From Rhodococcus jostii NBRC 16295 (GTDB taxonomy: Bacteria > Actinomycetota > Actinomycetes > Mycobacteriales > Mycobacteriaceae): a stretch of 64,000 bases of DNA. Within the stretch, counting starts at the first letter, position 1, and every line of letters starts with the position of its first letter. The stretch is from positions 1-64,000 of the forward strand of contig NZ_BCWY01000001.1 in assembly GCF_001894825.1 (NCBI RefSeq). Direction: 5' to 3'. The notes under the pieces were generated by a model, which made no database searches, had not been told where the DNA came from, and saw nothing but the letters and a program-made list of their open reading frames with translations. The position numbers were made by a program, and so were the translations under genes. Of this stretch, positions 31,589-40,459 are shown piece by piece.

Positions 31589-32631
31589 ACCGAGTCCTCC
31601 TTGTCGTGTACGAGCGCGGCTCGGACGTCATTCCACCGATGGCAGCGCACCGAATGACCCGCTGCGATCTCGGTCAACACCGGTTGCTCGGCGCGGCACC
31701 GATCGACGGCAAGTGGGCAGCGGGTGTGGAATCGGCAGCCTGGCGGAGGATTGATCGGCGACGGCGGTTCACCGACGGCTTCGGCGTGGCCCGCGCGGGC
31801 GTCTGCGTGGGATGCGGCCGCGAGGAGCGCGAGGGTATAGGGGTGTACGGATCCTTCGAAGAGGTCGTCTCGGTCGGCGATCTCGACGATCTGCCCGAGG
31901 TAGAGCACCGCGACCCGGTCGCTGGCGAATCGCACCACGCGCAGGTCGTGCGAGATCAGCACCATCGTCAGGTGGTGTTCACGGCGGAGCCGGGTGAGGA
32001 GGTTGAGGACCCTGGCTTGAACGGAGGCGTCCAGCGCCGAGGTCGGCTCGTCACAGATCAACAGTCTCGGCTTGAGGAGCAGGGCACGGGCGATGACCAC
32101 CCGTTGCAATTGACCGCCCGAACACTGCCCCGGGTAGCGGCCCAGATAGCTGTCGTCGAGCCCGACCTCCTGCAGCGACGCCGAGACCGCGAGCCGCCGC
32201 TCGGCGCGGGTCCCGATGCGGTGCTGCGCGAGGACGGCGTAGAGGCTGTCCGCGATCGTCATCCGCGGGTCCATCGCAGCGTGTGGGTCTTGGAAGATCA
32301 ACTGGGCGATGCGCCGCAGTTGTTTTCGCTGCGACTCCTTCATGGTCCGAGTGTCGAGTCCGTCGATGGCGACGGTGCCGGTGTCGAGCGGAATCAACCG
32401 GAGCATCGCTCTGGCGATGGTGCTTTTCCCGGAACCGGATTCACCGACCAGTCCCAGTACCTGCCCGGTCTTGATGGTCAGCGAGACACCGTCGATCGAG
32501 TGCACATGTTCGCGTTTGCGGCGCAGCCCGCGGCGGGGCAGGGGGAAGCGTTTGACCGCGCCCTCCATGACGACCATGTCGGCTACGGTCTCCGCCAGGC
32601 GGTGCGGGGGCGTCATCGTCGGCGAGGTCAT
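31585..32631 (-). CDS. peptide-type ABC transporter ATPase (OppF/DppF-like)
   Basis: A 348-residue ATPase. Walker A GESGSGKST, signature CSGGQLQRV (Cys replaces the usual Leu), Walker B LLICDEPTSALD and the H-loop LISHDL are present. The C-terminal oligopeptide domain has CRFHTRCPLAVDRC, the usual Cys-rich tail. It energises uptake with the partner ATPase. The start overlaps the oppD-type gene by 4 bases (32628-32631), and its end overlaps the aldehyde dehydrogenase start. ATG 32631. Confidence 0.93.
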   Translation of the reverse strand: MTSPTMTPPHRLAETVADMVVMEGAVKRFPLPRRGLRRKREHVHSIDGVSLTIKTGQVLGLVGESGSGKSTIARAMLRLIPLDTGTVAIDGLDTRTMKESQRKQLRRIAQLIFQDPHAAMDPRMTIADSLYAVLAQHRIGTRAERRLAVSASLQEVGLDDSYLGRYPGQCSGGQLQRVVIARALLLKPRLLICDEPTSALDASVQARVLNLLTRLRREHHLTMVLISHDLRVVRFASDRVAVLYLGQIVEIADRDDLFEGSVHPYTLALLAAASHADARAGHAEAVGEPPSPINPPPGCRFHTRCPLAVDRCRAEQPVLTEIAAGHSVRCHRWNDVRAALVHDKEDSV

Positions 32632-33629
32632 GCGGACTCCCCGAGATGAATCGGTGCCCAGCACCGGGTGGAGTGCTCGTGCGGCTCGTGCCGGCCCGCG
32701 GTGAGATCGGGCTCGGTGGTAGCGCATTGATGTTCGACGTGTGCGGTCGCTGCCACCGAACATCGGGATCGGAAACGGCAGCCCGCCGACAGCTCGCGGG
32801 CTGAGGTGGCGTTTCCGGGAATGGCATACAGCTCCCCGGACGCGGTGGTCTTGAGCATCGAGGCGTTGATGAGGGCTTGGGTGTAGGGGTGCTCCGGTGC
32901 GGCGAGGATGTCCGCGGTCGTCCCTTCTTCGACGATGCGTCCGGCGTACATCACGGCGATGCGGTCCGCGACGGCGGAGACGACACCGAGATCGTGCGAG
33001 ATGAACAGGACGGACATGCCGAGCTGTTGGCGCTTGGCTGCGATCAGCCCCAGGATCTGTGCCTCGATGGTGACATCGAGGGCGGTCGTCGGCTCGTCGG
33101 CGATCAACAGCTGCGGCTGTCCGGCGAGCGCGATCGCGATCATCACGCGCTGTGCGATTCCACCGGAGAGCTGATGGGCGTAGGAGCGGGCTCGGCGCTC
33201 CGGTTCGGCGATACCGACGTCGGCGAGTAATTCGACCGCGGCCGTTCGTGCCGAGTGCCGGTTCATCCCGAGATACCGTCGCAGCGGCTCCGCGACCTGT
33301 GCACCGACCGTGGAGGTGGGATCGAGCATCCGCTTGGGCTGCTGGAACAGTGCCCCGATTCGGCCGCCCCGCACCGTGTTCATGGCGCGATCGGACAGCC
33401 CGAGCAGATCGACCCCGTCGAGCGTGATCGCGCCCGCGTCCATCTGCGCGCCGCGCGGGAGCAGGCGCATCAACGACAGCGCGGTCATGCTCTTGCCGGA
33501 CCCCGATTCCCCGACGAGGGCGAGGATTTCCCCACGATCGATGTGGAAACTCACCTCGTCGAGAACCGGGCTCGCGGGTGCGCCGTCGAACCTTGCCGAT
33601 AACTTGGTGACATTCAACAGCTCGGGCAT
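32628..33629 (-). CDS. peptide-type ABC transporter ATPase (OppD/DppD-like)
   Basis: A 333-residue ATPase. Walker A GESGSGKSM, signature LSGGIAQRVMIA, Walker B LLIADEPTTALD and H-loop FISHDLG are intact, and the C-terminal domain has CRFRSRCSVAATAHVEHQC. It pairs with the OppF-like ATPase. ATG 33629 is one base from the end of the GntR gene, indicating coupling. A longer frame to 33686 overlaps the regulator and is not preferred. Confidence 0.93.
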   Translation of the reverse strand: MPELLNVTKLSARFDGAPASPVLDEVSFHIDRGEILALVGESGSGKSMTALSLMRLLPRGAQMDAGAITLDGVDLLGLSDRAMNTVRGGRIGALFQQPKRMLDPTSTVGAQVAEPLRRYLGMNRHSARTAAVELLADVGIAEPERRARSYAHQLSGGIAQRVMIAIALAGQPQLLIADEPTTALDVTIEAQILGLIAAKRQQLGMSVLFISHDLGVVSAVADRIAVMYAGRIVEEGTTADILAAPEHPYTQALINASMLKTTASGELYAIPGNATSARELSAGCRFRSRCSVAATAHVEHQCATTEPDLTAGRHEPHEHSTRCWAPIHLGESA

Positions 33630-33630
33630 G

Positions 33631-34347
33631 TCATCCTCCGTGGTGCTGGTGAGTGTGGGCGACTGCGATTGCGGATGTGTCGTCATGGTGCGTGGTGAGG
33701 GTGTTCATCGCGTCACCGAAATGGGCGTCGAGGGCCTCGATCAGTGCGGGCAGGTTCCCGGCCGTGATCAGCCTGAGCAAATGCTGATGCTCGTCGAGGA
33801 GATCGCCACGGCCTTTGTAGGTCCCGACCAACATGTTCAATCCCAGTCGTGTCTGTCCGGCGAGCTGGGCGTACATGGCGGTGAGACGTTCGCTACCCGC
33901 GGCGTAGACCGCGATCTCATGGAATCGGAGATCGAAGGCCGAGACCTGCACCCAGTCCTGCCGGTGGATCGCGAGGGACATGCGCCCGAGCGTTTGTTCG
34001 AGTTCGGCGATCAGTGAGGCCGGGACCCCGCGGGCGGCGAGCCGAATCAGTGCGGCGCGTTCGATGGTCGCACGGGCGAAGTAGAGATCCTCCAAGTCTT
34101 CTGTGGTCAGCACCCGGACGGTGATCGCGCGGTGCGGTGTGCGCACGAGCAGCTCTTCTTGCACCAGGCGTTGCAATCCCTCGCGGACGGGCCCGCGGCT
34201 CGTGCGGAACTGTGCGGCCAGTTCCACCTCGTTGAGCGGCATACCCGGTGCGAATGTGCCGTCGAAGATGCGTTGACGTATCTGCGACGTCACGACAGCG
34301 GCGAGTGTGCGCTTCGGTACATCGTTGTCGGGTAGTGCTTTTCGCAT
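33631..34347 (-). CDS. FadR-type GntR family regulator
   Basis: A 238-residue regulator. Residues ~12-75 form the GntR winged helix (RQRIFDGTFAPGMPLNEVELAAQFRTSRGPVREGLQRLVQEELL). The rest is a FadR C-terminal helical domain with metal-site-like residues: D (FDLRFHEIAV), H (FHEIAV; HQHLLRLI) and H (DAHFGDAM). It is encoded inside the importer operon between the permease and ATPase genes, so it likely controls that operon in response to an imported acid. The operator candidate is at 39888-39928. ATG 34347. Confidence 0.9.
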   Translation of the reverse strand: MRKALPDNDVPKRTLAAVVTSQIRQRIFDGTFAPGMPLNEVELAAQFRTSRGPVREGLQRLVQEELLVRTPHRAITVRVLTTEDLEDLYFARATIERAALIRLAARGVPASLIAELEQTLGRMSLAIHRQDWVQVSAFDLRFHEIAVYAAGSERLTAMYAQLAGQTRLGLNMLVGTYKGRGDLLDEHQHLLRLITAGNLPALIEALDAHFGDAMNTLTTHHDDTSAIAVAHTHQHHGG

Positions 34348-34395
34348 GTTCACGGTCCCTCCTTGGCGGTGCATTGGGCCGGCACGATCGGGCAA

Positions 34396-35298
34396 CTAGT
34401 TCTGGCGGCTACGGCGGGCGTTGATGCCTTGGCCGATGAGGGTCACGCTCAATGCTGTGATGAAGATGGCGAGACCGGGATAGATGACCAGACCTGGTGA
34501 GGCGGACATGAAGGGTTGCGCGTCGGCGAGCATCGAGCCCCAGTCTGCGTCGGGTGGCTGCACGCCCAGCCCCAGAAAGGACAGGGCGCCGACGGTGATG
34601 AGTTTGTGCCCGAAGCGGAGCGCGGCGTGGGCGGTGAGCGGGCTCAGGGCGTTGGGGAGGATGTGCCGGAAGACGATGAAGGTGGACGAGCAGCCGAGCG
34701 CGCGAGCGGCTTCGATGAAGTCACGGGAGTCGATTTCCAGTGTCAACCCTCGGGCGAGTCGGGCGAACGGGGTCCAGCCGCCGATGACCAGGGCGAGGAT
34801 CAGCGTCGTGTATCCGGCGCCGAGGATGGACACCAGGAACATGGCCACGATCATTTCGGGGAATGCCAGCAGGACATCGGTGACCCGCATGACGAACTGG
34901 TCGAGGGCGCCGCGTCGCCTGGCGCAGACGATGCCGATGAGGGTGCCGCTCACCGCGCAGATCGCCAGTGTGATGGCGGCAATCGACACCGAGAAGCGGC
35001 CGCCGTCCATCAACCGGCTCAGAACGTCCCGGCCGAGTTGATCGGTGCCGAGCCAATGGCTGCTCGAGCTCGGTGCCAACCGGTCGCTGAGGTTCTGAGT
35101 CGACGGGTTGTAGGGCATGATCCACGGTGTCAGCACAAGGATGACGACGATCACCACGATGACGGTGATGCCGATGATCAGGCTGACCGGGGTGTTCCGC
35201 AGAGTGTGCCCGGCCCGGCTCGGGGTGGAGGCGCGGTGCGGGGTGCGGCGCTCGGGCCGGCTGGGCGCCGGCGCAGTCGGGCTGTCAAGCAGGGACAT
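34396..35298 (-). CDS. peptide-type ABC permease (OppC/DppC-like)
   Basis: A 300-residue membrane permease. A Pro/Arg-rich cytoplasmic N-terminus (~1-32) is followed by TM1 (~37-58), an extracytoplasmic loop with HWLGTDQLGRDVLSRLM, and five more segments. The EAA coupling motif DFIEAARALGCSSTFIVFRHILPN is present. It forms the channel with the OppB-like permease, whose gene end overlaps this start by 14 bases. ATG 35298. Confidence 0.93.
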   Translation of the reverse strand: MSLLDSPTAPAPSRPERRTPHRASTPSRAGHTLRNTPVSLIIGITVIVVIVVILVLTPWIMPYNPSTQNLSDRLAPSSSSHWLGTDQLGRDVLSRLMDGGRFSVSIAAITLAICAVSGTLIGIVCARRRGALDQFVMRVTDVLLAFPEMIVAMFLVSILGAGYTTLILALVIGGWTPFARLARGLTLEIDSRDFIEAARALGCSSTFIVFRHILPNALSPLTAHAALRFGHKLITVGALSFLGLGVQPPDADWGSMLADAQPFMSASPGLVIYPGLAIFITALSVTLIGQGINARRSRQN

Positions 35299-36229
35299 TC
35301 GCTGACCTCACCGTCGGATTGATGTAGGTGTACAGCACATCGGTCGCGGTGGTGATGATGACGGCCAGCGCGACGATGCTGATGATCGATGCTTGGATCA
35401 CCGGGACGTCCCCGTTCATGACGGAGTCGTACAACAGCCGGCCCATGCCGGGCACCGCGAAGATGACCTCCACAACGACGGAACCACCGAGGAGCCCGGC
35501 CAGCCACACCGAGAACAAGGTGACGACGGGCAGAAGCGAATTACGCACGCCGTGCCGAATCATCGTCTCCGGGAAGGTCAGTCCGCGGGCCCGCGATGCC
35601 GTGATGTGCGGGGATTCGAGGACTTCGACCATCGAGGCCCGGGTGACCTGCGTGAAGTAACTCATCGGCCGCAGCGCCAGGGTCAGGCAGGGCAGGATCA
35701 TCGAGGACGGACCGGTCCAGCCCGCCGACGGCAGGGCACCGAGTTTGAGCGCGAACATCAGGATCAGCACGGGCGCGAGCCAGTACTCGGGGATCGCGAC
35801 GAAAGCTTGGGTGACCGTGGTGATCGCGGTATCGGTCGATGTGCCCCGCTTGATGGCCGCGATGGATCCGAGGGGCAGGGCGAACAGTAACGCCAGCAGC
35901 AGTGAGGTGACCGCCAGCGTCGCGGTGACCGACAGCGCGTGTCCGATCATCTCCATGACCGGTGACCGGCTGGTGTACGACATCCCGAGGTCGCCGGTGA
36001 CGGCATTGGCCAGCCAGTCGAAATACTGCACGAAGAGCGGCCGGTCGAGCCCGTAGGAGACGCGGAGACGCTCGACGACCTCCGGATCCATGTTGATGTC
36101 GTTGACCCTCGCTCGGAGAATCTTCCGCGCCGGGTCACCGGGGGTGATGTACGGGATGAGGAAGACGACGAACGACACGATCAGCAAGGTGGCGACGAGC
36201 ACGGACAAGCGTCGGACGATGGCGATCAC
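35285..36229 (-). CDS. peptide-type ABC permease (OppB/DppB-like)
   Basis: A 314-residue permease with TM1 at the N-terminus (RRLSVLVATLLIVSFVVFLIPYITPGDPA) and the OppB hallmarks YGLDRPLFVQYFDWLANAVTGDLG and a TM-rich C-terminus. The EAA loop is TASRARGLTFPETMIRHGVRNSLLPVVT. Its end overlaps the OppC-like gene by 14 bases, and the FAD oxidase gene ends 40 bases upstream. ATG 36229 with GGAGG upstream. Confidence 0.93.
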   Translation of the reverse strand: MIAIVRRLSVLVATLLIVSFVVFLIPYITPGDPARKILRARVNDINMDPEVVERLRVSYGLDRPLFVQYFDWLANAVTGDLGMSYTSRSPVMEMIGHALSVTATLAVTSLLLALLFALPLGSIAAIKRGTSTDTAITTVTQAFVAIPEYWLAPVLILMFALKLGALPSAGWTGPSSMILPCLTLALRPMSYFTQVTRASMVEVLESPHITASRARGLTFPETMIRHGVRNSLLPVVTLFSVWLAGLLGGSVVVEVIFAVPGMGRLLYDSVMNGDVPVIQASIISIVALAVIITTATDVLYTYINPTVRSANVPA

Positions 36230-36269
36230 TACACACCTCCTTCGGTATTTCGGGCTCAGCGGCGACGGC

Positions 36270-37547
36270 TCAGCGGACCAGGTCGAGGACTCGGAAGAAG
36301 GCCCCGGCCGGTGGCAGGAACCAGGGTGGTCCGAAGTGGCCGGGCACCGGCAGGAAGGTCAGATCGCCCCACGGATTCGCCGCGGTGTCACCGGTGACGA
36401 TGCGGGAGAGGACCTTTCCCATGTGGGTGGCCATTTGCACGCCGTGGCCGCTGTAGCCGACGGAGTAGAACAGTCCGTCCTGTTCGCCCGCGTGCACCAT
36501 CTGATCGACCGACATGTCGACCAGACCACCCCAGCAGTAGTCGATGCCGACATCGGCGAGCTGGGGGTAGACCTTGGTCATGGCCCGCTTCAGGATCTGA
36601 CCGCTCTTGACGTCGGATCCGCTGTTCGACATCGCAAAGCGCGCACGACCACCGAAGAGGAGCCGGTTGTCCGGGGTGATGCGGAAGTAGTAGAGCAGGT
36701 GCTTGCTGTCGGCGGCGACGCGTTTGTGGGGGAGCAGCTCGTCGACGACGTGTTGGGGGAGCGGTTCGGTGACGATGATGAAGCTGCCGATCGGCACGAT
36801 CCGGCGCCGCAGCCACGGGGTCAGGCCGCCGGTGTAGCCGCTGGTGGCGACGACGACCTGGTCGGCACGCACCACACCCCGCGCGGTCTGGATGTCGTGC
36901 TGGTATCCGTCGCGTTTGGTCATGGTGGTGACCTTGCATCCCTCGTGGATCGACACACCGTTGGCGGCGGCCGCCCGCGCGAGCCCGTGGACGAGTTTGC
37001 CGACGTGCACCCCGGCGCCGAGCGGGTCGACCATCGCGCCGTGGTAGAAGGAACTGCCGACCTCGTCGCGAATGTCCTGGGGCGGGATCAGGGCGACGTC
37101 TTGGCCGGTGTACTTGCTGATCAGTTCCGCGGACCGCTCGAATCCGGTGTAGTGACTGGGTTTGCAGGCCAACGTCAGTTTTCCGGTGCGCTCGAATGCG
37201 CAGTCGATGCCTTCGGTGGTGACGAGGTCTTCGATCGTGTCGATGGCGTCGTTGTATGCGAGGAACATGTCCCTGGCCCGTTCGGGTCCGTACCGTCGCA
37301 CCGCGGTGGGAAAGGAGATGGCCAGCCCGGTGGTGGCCATGCCCCCATTGCGTCCGGAGGCACCCCATCCGATGGTGTGCTCCTCGAGCAGCACCACCGA
37401 GGCGCCGGCCCGCGCCAGATGCAGTGCGGTCGACAGCCCGGTGAGACCGGCGCCGATGACGGCGACGTCGGCGTGCGCGGGCACATCGCTGCGGCGGTAG
37501 TCCGCTCCTGGCTCGGCCGTGTCCAGCCAGTAGGACCCGAGTTTCAC
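36270..37547 (-). CDS. FAD-dependent amine oxidase, PuuB-like (DAO family)
   Basis: A 425-residue flavoenzyme. The FAD dinucleotide motif is VAVIGAGLTGLSTA (G32-x-G34-x-x-G37), then GWGASGRNGGM, typical of glycine/D-amino-acid oxidases and of gamma-glutamylputrescine oxidase (PuuB). The C-terminus has YSVGYSGHGVQMATHMGKV. These enzymes oxidise a secondary or primary amine to imine or aldehyde plus H2O2. GTG 37547 overlaps the HAD gene stop by 4 bases (GTGA). The neighbouring aldehyde dehydrogenase would take the aldehyde. The exact amine is not deducible. Confidence 0.9.
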   Translation of the reverse strand: MKLGSYWLDTAEPGADYRRSDVPAHADVAVIGAGLTGLSTALHLARAGASVVLLEEHTIGWGASGRNGGMATTGLAISFPTAVRRYGPERARDMFLAYNDAIDTIEDLVTTEGIDCAFERTGKLTLACKPSHYTGFERSAELISKYTGQDVALIPPQDIRDEVGSSFYHGAMVDPLGAGVHVGKLVHGLARAAAANGVSIHEGCKVTTMTKRDGYQHDIQTARGVVRADQVVVATSGYTGGLTPWLRRRIVPIGSFIIVTEPLPQHVVDELLPHKRVAADSKHLLYYFRITPDNRLLFGGRARFAMSNSGSDVKSGQILKRAMTKVYPQLADVGIDYCWGGLVDMSVDQMVHAGEQDGLFYSVGYSGHGVQMATHMGKVLSRIVTGDTAANPWGDLTFLPVPGHFGPPWFLPPAGAFFRVLDLVR

Positions 37548-38245
37548 GATGCGTCCGCGGTGCTCATCGTGCGCAGCCCGAGCAGCGCGGGCACTCCGCC
37601 CAGGTCCGTGGTCTCGGCGTAGCCATAGAACGGTGTGGACGGATCGTAGCCGCGGTTGACGTAGACCTTGTGCTCGATTCGGAGCTCGTGCGCCGGTATC
37701 ACGTCGTACCAGATGTGCGAGGAGACGTGCAGGATCTCGCTCGGCTTGGCATCGAGTTGGTCGAGCATGTACTCGAACGCCCGGTAGCGGGGCTTGTAGG
37801 CACCGGCCTGCTCGGCGGTGAACACCCGGTGGAAGTCGACACCGAGTTGCGCGATGTTGCCGGCGAGCATGCTGTCGACCGCATTGGACAAGATCACCAG
37901 CGGATACTCCGCCGCCAATGCCGCGAGTGGTTCCGGCACGTCCGGATGCGGGCCCCACGAGCCGACCGCCTCGATGATGGCGTCGACGTCCGAGGGCTTG
38001 AACTGAATTCGCCAGCGGTTACAGGCGCGGAGCCAGGAATCGCGCAGCACCTGGGGATACAACTTGAACGGCCCGAGAACTTCATCCATCCGGTATGCCC
38101 GGAAGTCGGCATTGAAGGCCGCGACATCGCCCGGGGCGATCGTGTCTTTGATGAGCGGCGCGACCGCCTCGGCCATCTTGAAGTTGGTCAGTGTCCCGTA
38201 GCAGTCGAACGTGATGAACCTGGGTTCGAAATCGATCAGTTCCAT
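37544..38245 (-). CDS. HAD type II (haloacid dehalogenase-like) hydrolase
   Basis: A 233-residue HAD hydrolase. Motif I FDCYGTLTNF carries the nucleophile Asp14; motif II is VILSNA; the Lys is in GAYKPRYRAF; motif III is VSSHIWYDVIPAH. Motif I and overall length match the L-2-haloacid dehalogenase branch, though many members act on other substrates. It is translationally coupled to the amine oxidase gene (overlap 37544-37547) and follows the binding-protein gene by 21 bases. A role in the same amine pathway is inferred; dehalogenation is unproven. ATG 38245. Confidence 0.88.
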   Translation of the reverse strand: MELIDFEPRFITFDCYGTLTNFKMAEAVAPLIKDTIAPGDVAAFNADFRAYRMDEVLGPFKLYPQVLRDSWLRACNRWRIQFKPSDVDAIIEAVGSWGPHPDVPEPLAALAAEYPLVILSNAVDSMLAGNIAQLGVDFHRVFTAEQAGAYKPRYRAFEYMLDQLDAKPSEILHVSSHIWYDVIPAHELRIEHKVYVNRGYDPSTPFYGYAETTDLGGVPALLGLRTMSTADAS

Positions 38246-38266
38246 GACGGTGAAATGTCCTTCCTG

Positions 38267-39811
38267 TCAGCTGTTGGAGACGGTGAGATCCGGGGTGACG
38301 GCGTATCGCGCGAGGGGGTCGTCGACGAAACTCTCGATCGTCTCCAGCCGTGCGGCGGTGGTCTGTTCGTGGGCGATGAAGGTGGTGACGGCGTCCGCTT
38401 GCAACTGCGAGGCGACGTCGGCATAGATCGCGTTCCGTCGTTGCGGGTCGTTCTCGGTGTTCGCGGCGCTCAGTTGCGCGTCGATCGCCGGATCGCAGTA
38501 CTGGCTGATGTTGAACCCCCCACCGCAGGAGTAGTCGGCGGTGAGAAATCCCAGAGGATCGGCGATGTCGGTCAGGTGGTTGCGGGAGAGCAGAGCGAGG
38601 TCGTAGGCGCCGTCCAACAACGAGGGCTCGATTGCCGAGTAGTCACTGACCTGCACGCTGACGTCGATTCCGATCTCGGCCAGGTTGGCTTGGATCACCG
38701 CGGCGAGGTCCGCGAATTCGGGGCGCTCGGTGTAGGCGAGCAGCGTCAGCTTCAGTTGTCCCGGTGCGTATCCCGCTGCGGTGAGCAGACGACGGGCCGC
38801 ATCGGGGTTGCGGTTCACCGGTGGGGAATCGGGGGCCCACGCCTCGGTGGGCGCGAACGGTCCGATGGCCGGGTGCGCCTGGCCGCCGAAGACACTGGAG
38901 GTGATCGACTCGACGTCGACCGCAGCCTGCACGGCCTTACGGACGTCGGGATTGTCGAAGGGGGCCCGAGACTGATTGAAATACAGGCCGGTGGTGCGCG
39001 GGGTGAACGCACTACTGACCTTGATGCGCGCATCGCCTTCGAGCTCCGGGACGGTCGATGCGGGAAGTCCGAGGGCGATCTGCGACTCACCGGTGCGGAC
39101 CTGCGTGGCCCGGGTGGCGCCCTCCGGAATGAACCGAGCGGTCACCGACTTGAGCGGTACGTTCCCGCCCCAGTAGGTGGCGTTACCTTCCAGGGTCATC
39201 GACTGGGCGGGGGTTTGCGCGACCGGGGTGTATGGGCCGGTGCAGTGCGAGAGCGGGTCGATGCCGGTGCCGGTGTACGCCGCGGGTGCCAGGATTCCGG
39301 TGTTGATACTCGCCAGTCGGAAGGGCACGAGCGCGCTCGGTTCGGGAGTGCGAACCCGAACAGTCGAATCATTCAGTGCTTCAACGGACGTGATCAGCTT
39401 TGGGGTGAAGGCCCGGGGCGGAGCATCTGCTTGGAGTAGGTATTGCAGGGAGGCGACCACGGCGGCCGCGGTGAGATCGGTCCCGTCCTGGAACTTCACC
39501 CCGTCCCGGAGGGTGAAGTCCCAGGCCGTGGGTTCGGTCTGAACCCACTCGGTCGCCAGGAGCGGCACGAGTGCGCCGGCCTCGGCGTCGTATTTCACCA
39601 GGGTTTCGAGGCAGCCGACTTGGGAGAGGACGAACGCGTCGTCGGTTTCGAGGGAGTAGTTCGCTCGTGGGGTGAATTGCAGGCTGACCGTCAGATTGTC
39701 GGCGGAGCCCGAACCGCTGGTTGTGCTGCCTTCGAAACTGCCACAGGCAGTTGCAGCGAGTGCTCCGGCCACAACGACGGCCGGCCATCGAACACATCTT
39801 GAGATTCGCAT
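38267..39811 (-). CDS. peptide-type ABC substrate-binding lipoprotein (SBP_bac_5)
   Basis: A 514-residue binding protein. The lipobox TAC places the lipid Cys at residue 23. The family core is LVKYDAEAGALVPLLATEWV, DGVKFQDGTDLTAAAVVASLQYLL and VRKAVQAAVDVESITSSVFGG. It presents the substrate to the OppBC-like permease. As first gene of the operon (ATG 39811), it is preceded by a -35/-10 pair and inverted repeats at 39888-39928. Ligand cannot be read from sequence, but the operon content points to an amine or amino-acid derivative rather than a peptide. Confidence 0.9.
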   Translation of the reverse strand: MRISRCVRWPAVVVAGALAATACGSFEGSTTSGSGSADNLTVSLQFTPRANYSLETDDAFVLSQVGCLETLVKYDAEAGALVPLLATEWVQTEPTAWDFTLRDGVKFQDGTDLTAAAVVASLQYLLQADAPPRAFTPKLITSVEALNDSTVRVRTPEPSALVPFRLASINTGILAPAAYTGTGIDPLSHCTGPYTPVAQTPAQSMTLEGNATYWGGNVPLKSVTARFIPEGATRATQVRTGESQIALGLPASTVPELEGDARIKVSSAFTPRTTGLYFNQSRAPFDNPDVRKAVQAAVDVESITSSVFGGQAHPAIGPFAPTEAWAPDSPPVNRNPDAARRLLTAAGYAPGQLKLTLLAYTERPEFADLAAVIQANLAEIGIDVSVQVSDYSAIEPSLLDGAYDLALLSRNHLTDIADPLGFLTADYSCGGGFNISQYCDPAIDAQLSAANTENDPQRRNAIYADVASQLQADAVTTFIAHEQTTAARLETIESFVDDPLARYAVTPDLTVSNS

Positions 39812-40459
39812 GAATGCCACCAAGGAATTGGGATGGACCGGCCGGGGAAGGTGCCGGTTTTGAACCAGCCAGAGCTTCGTGGGTCTGGTTGACAATCAAA
39901 CTAAGGAGGCGTCGTAAACATTGTCAACAACTACATCATTGCGGTCCATGTTGTTAACACTTGCGCAACACCCGCAGATGCCTTGTGGCCCTGATTTACT
40001 CCCGCGGGTGGGGCGAGTGTCGGACCTCTTCGGAGTGTGATCGGAGTGCATCCACCGCTGCCGCCTCCTTCCGGTAGACCGAAGATTCTCGGCGCGGCTG
40101 GGCTTCCTAGAACGGTTACTGTACAGCGCAATCCGTGGCCAAGGCATCGAAATGGGGATCGGACGCCGAACGGGCCGCGGTGCCGCGAATCCGCGGTAAT
40201 ACGCCGTCCATGCTTTCGGTCGCAGCGCTGGGTGCGGGCATGAAAAGGCTGTGTCACGGGCCCGGTTCCCGAAAAGGGCGACCCTGCGACCGGTTCGTGT
40301 CGCGATGTCAACAATGTTGCCGTTGTAGCTGACTGGGCGTCGTCGAACGCGGTCTCAGAAAGTCGTTCGCGTTGACGGAACCCTGTCGAGGCCCTAATGT
40401 ATCACCTGAAATATCACGGTGTCGCTGTCGACGCCTCATCCAGAGACAGGACCTCCTTC
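39812..40459. other. divergent spacer between importer operon and CDF gene
   Basis: No gene is seen. Besides the operator block at 39888-39959 it contains a third TGTCAACAA motif at 40306-40314, extended to the dyad CAACAATGTTG (40309-40319), about 140 bases before the CDF start. The same regulator may therefore act on both sides. Confidence 0.45.
39888..39928 (-). promoter_or_regulatory. promoter and GntR-type operator of the importer operon
   Basis: Perfect 9-bp arms GTTGACAAT (39888-39896) and ATTGTCAAC (39920-39928) are 23 bases apart. On the minus strand TTGACA (complement of 39922-39927) and TAGTTT (complement of 39898-39903) are 18 bases apart and make a good promoter. Each arm flanks or overlaps it. 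A further TGTTGTTAACA is at 39949-39959. The GntR protein encoded in the operon is the likely ligand-responsive repressor. Confidence 0.6.

Noticed and set aside
36090..37622. Plus-strand open frame (510 codons) opposite the FAD oxidase
   Set aside because: Shadow of the oxidase gene; no domain, no ribosome site, high-GC bias only.
37670..39439. Long plus-strand open frame (589 codons) opposite the HAD and binding-protein genes
   Set aside because: It is a codon-phase shadow: the minus-strand genes have family motifs throughout, and this frame has Gly/Arg/Asp-biased, unpatterned sequence.
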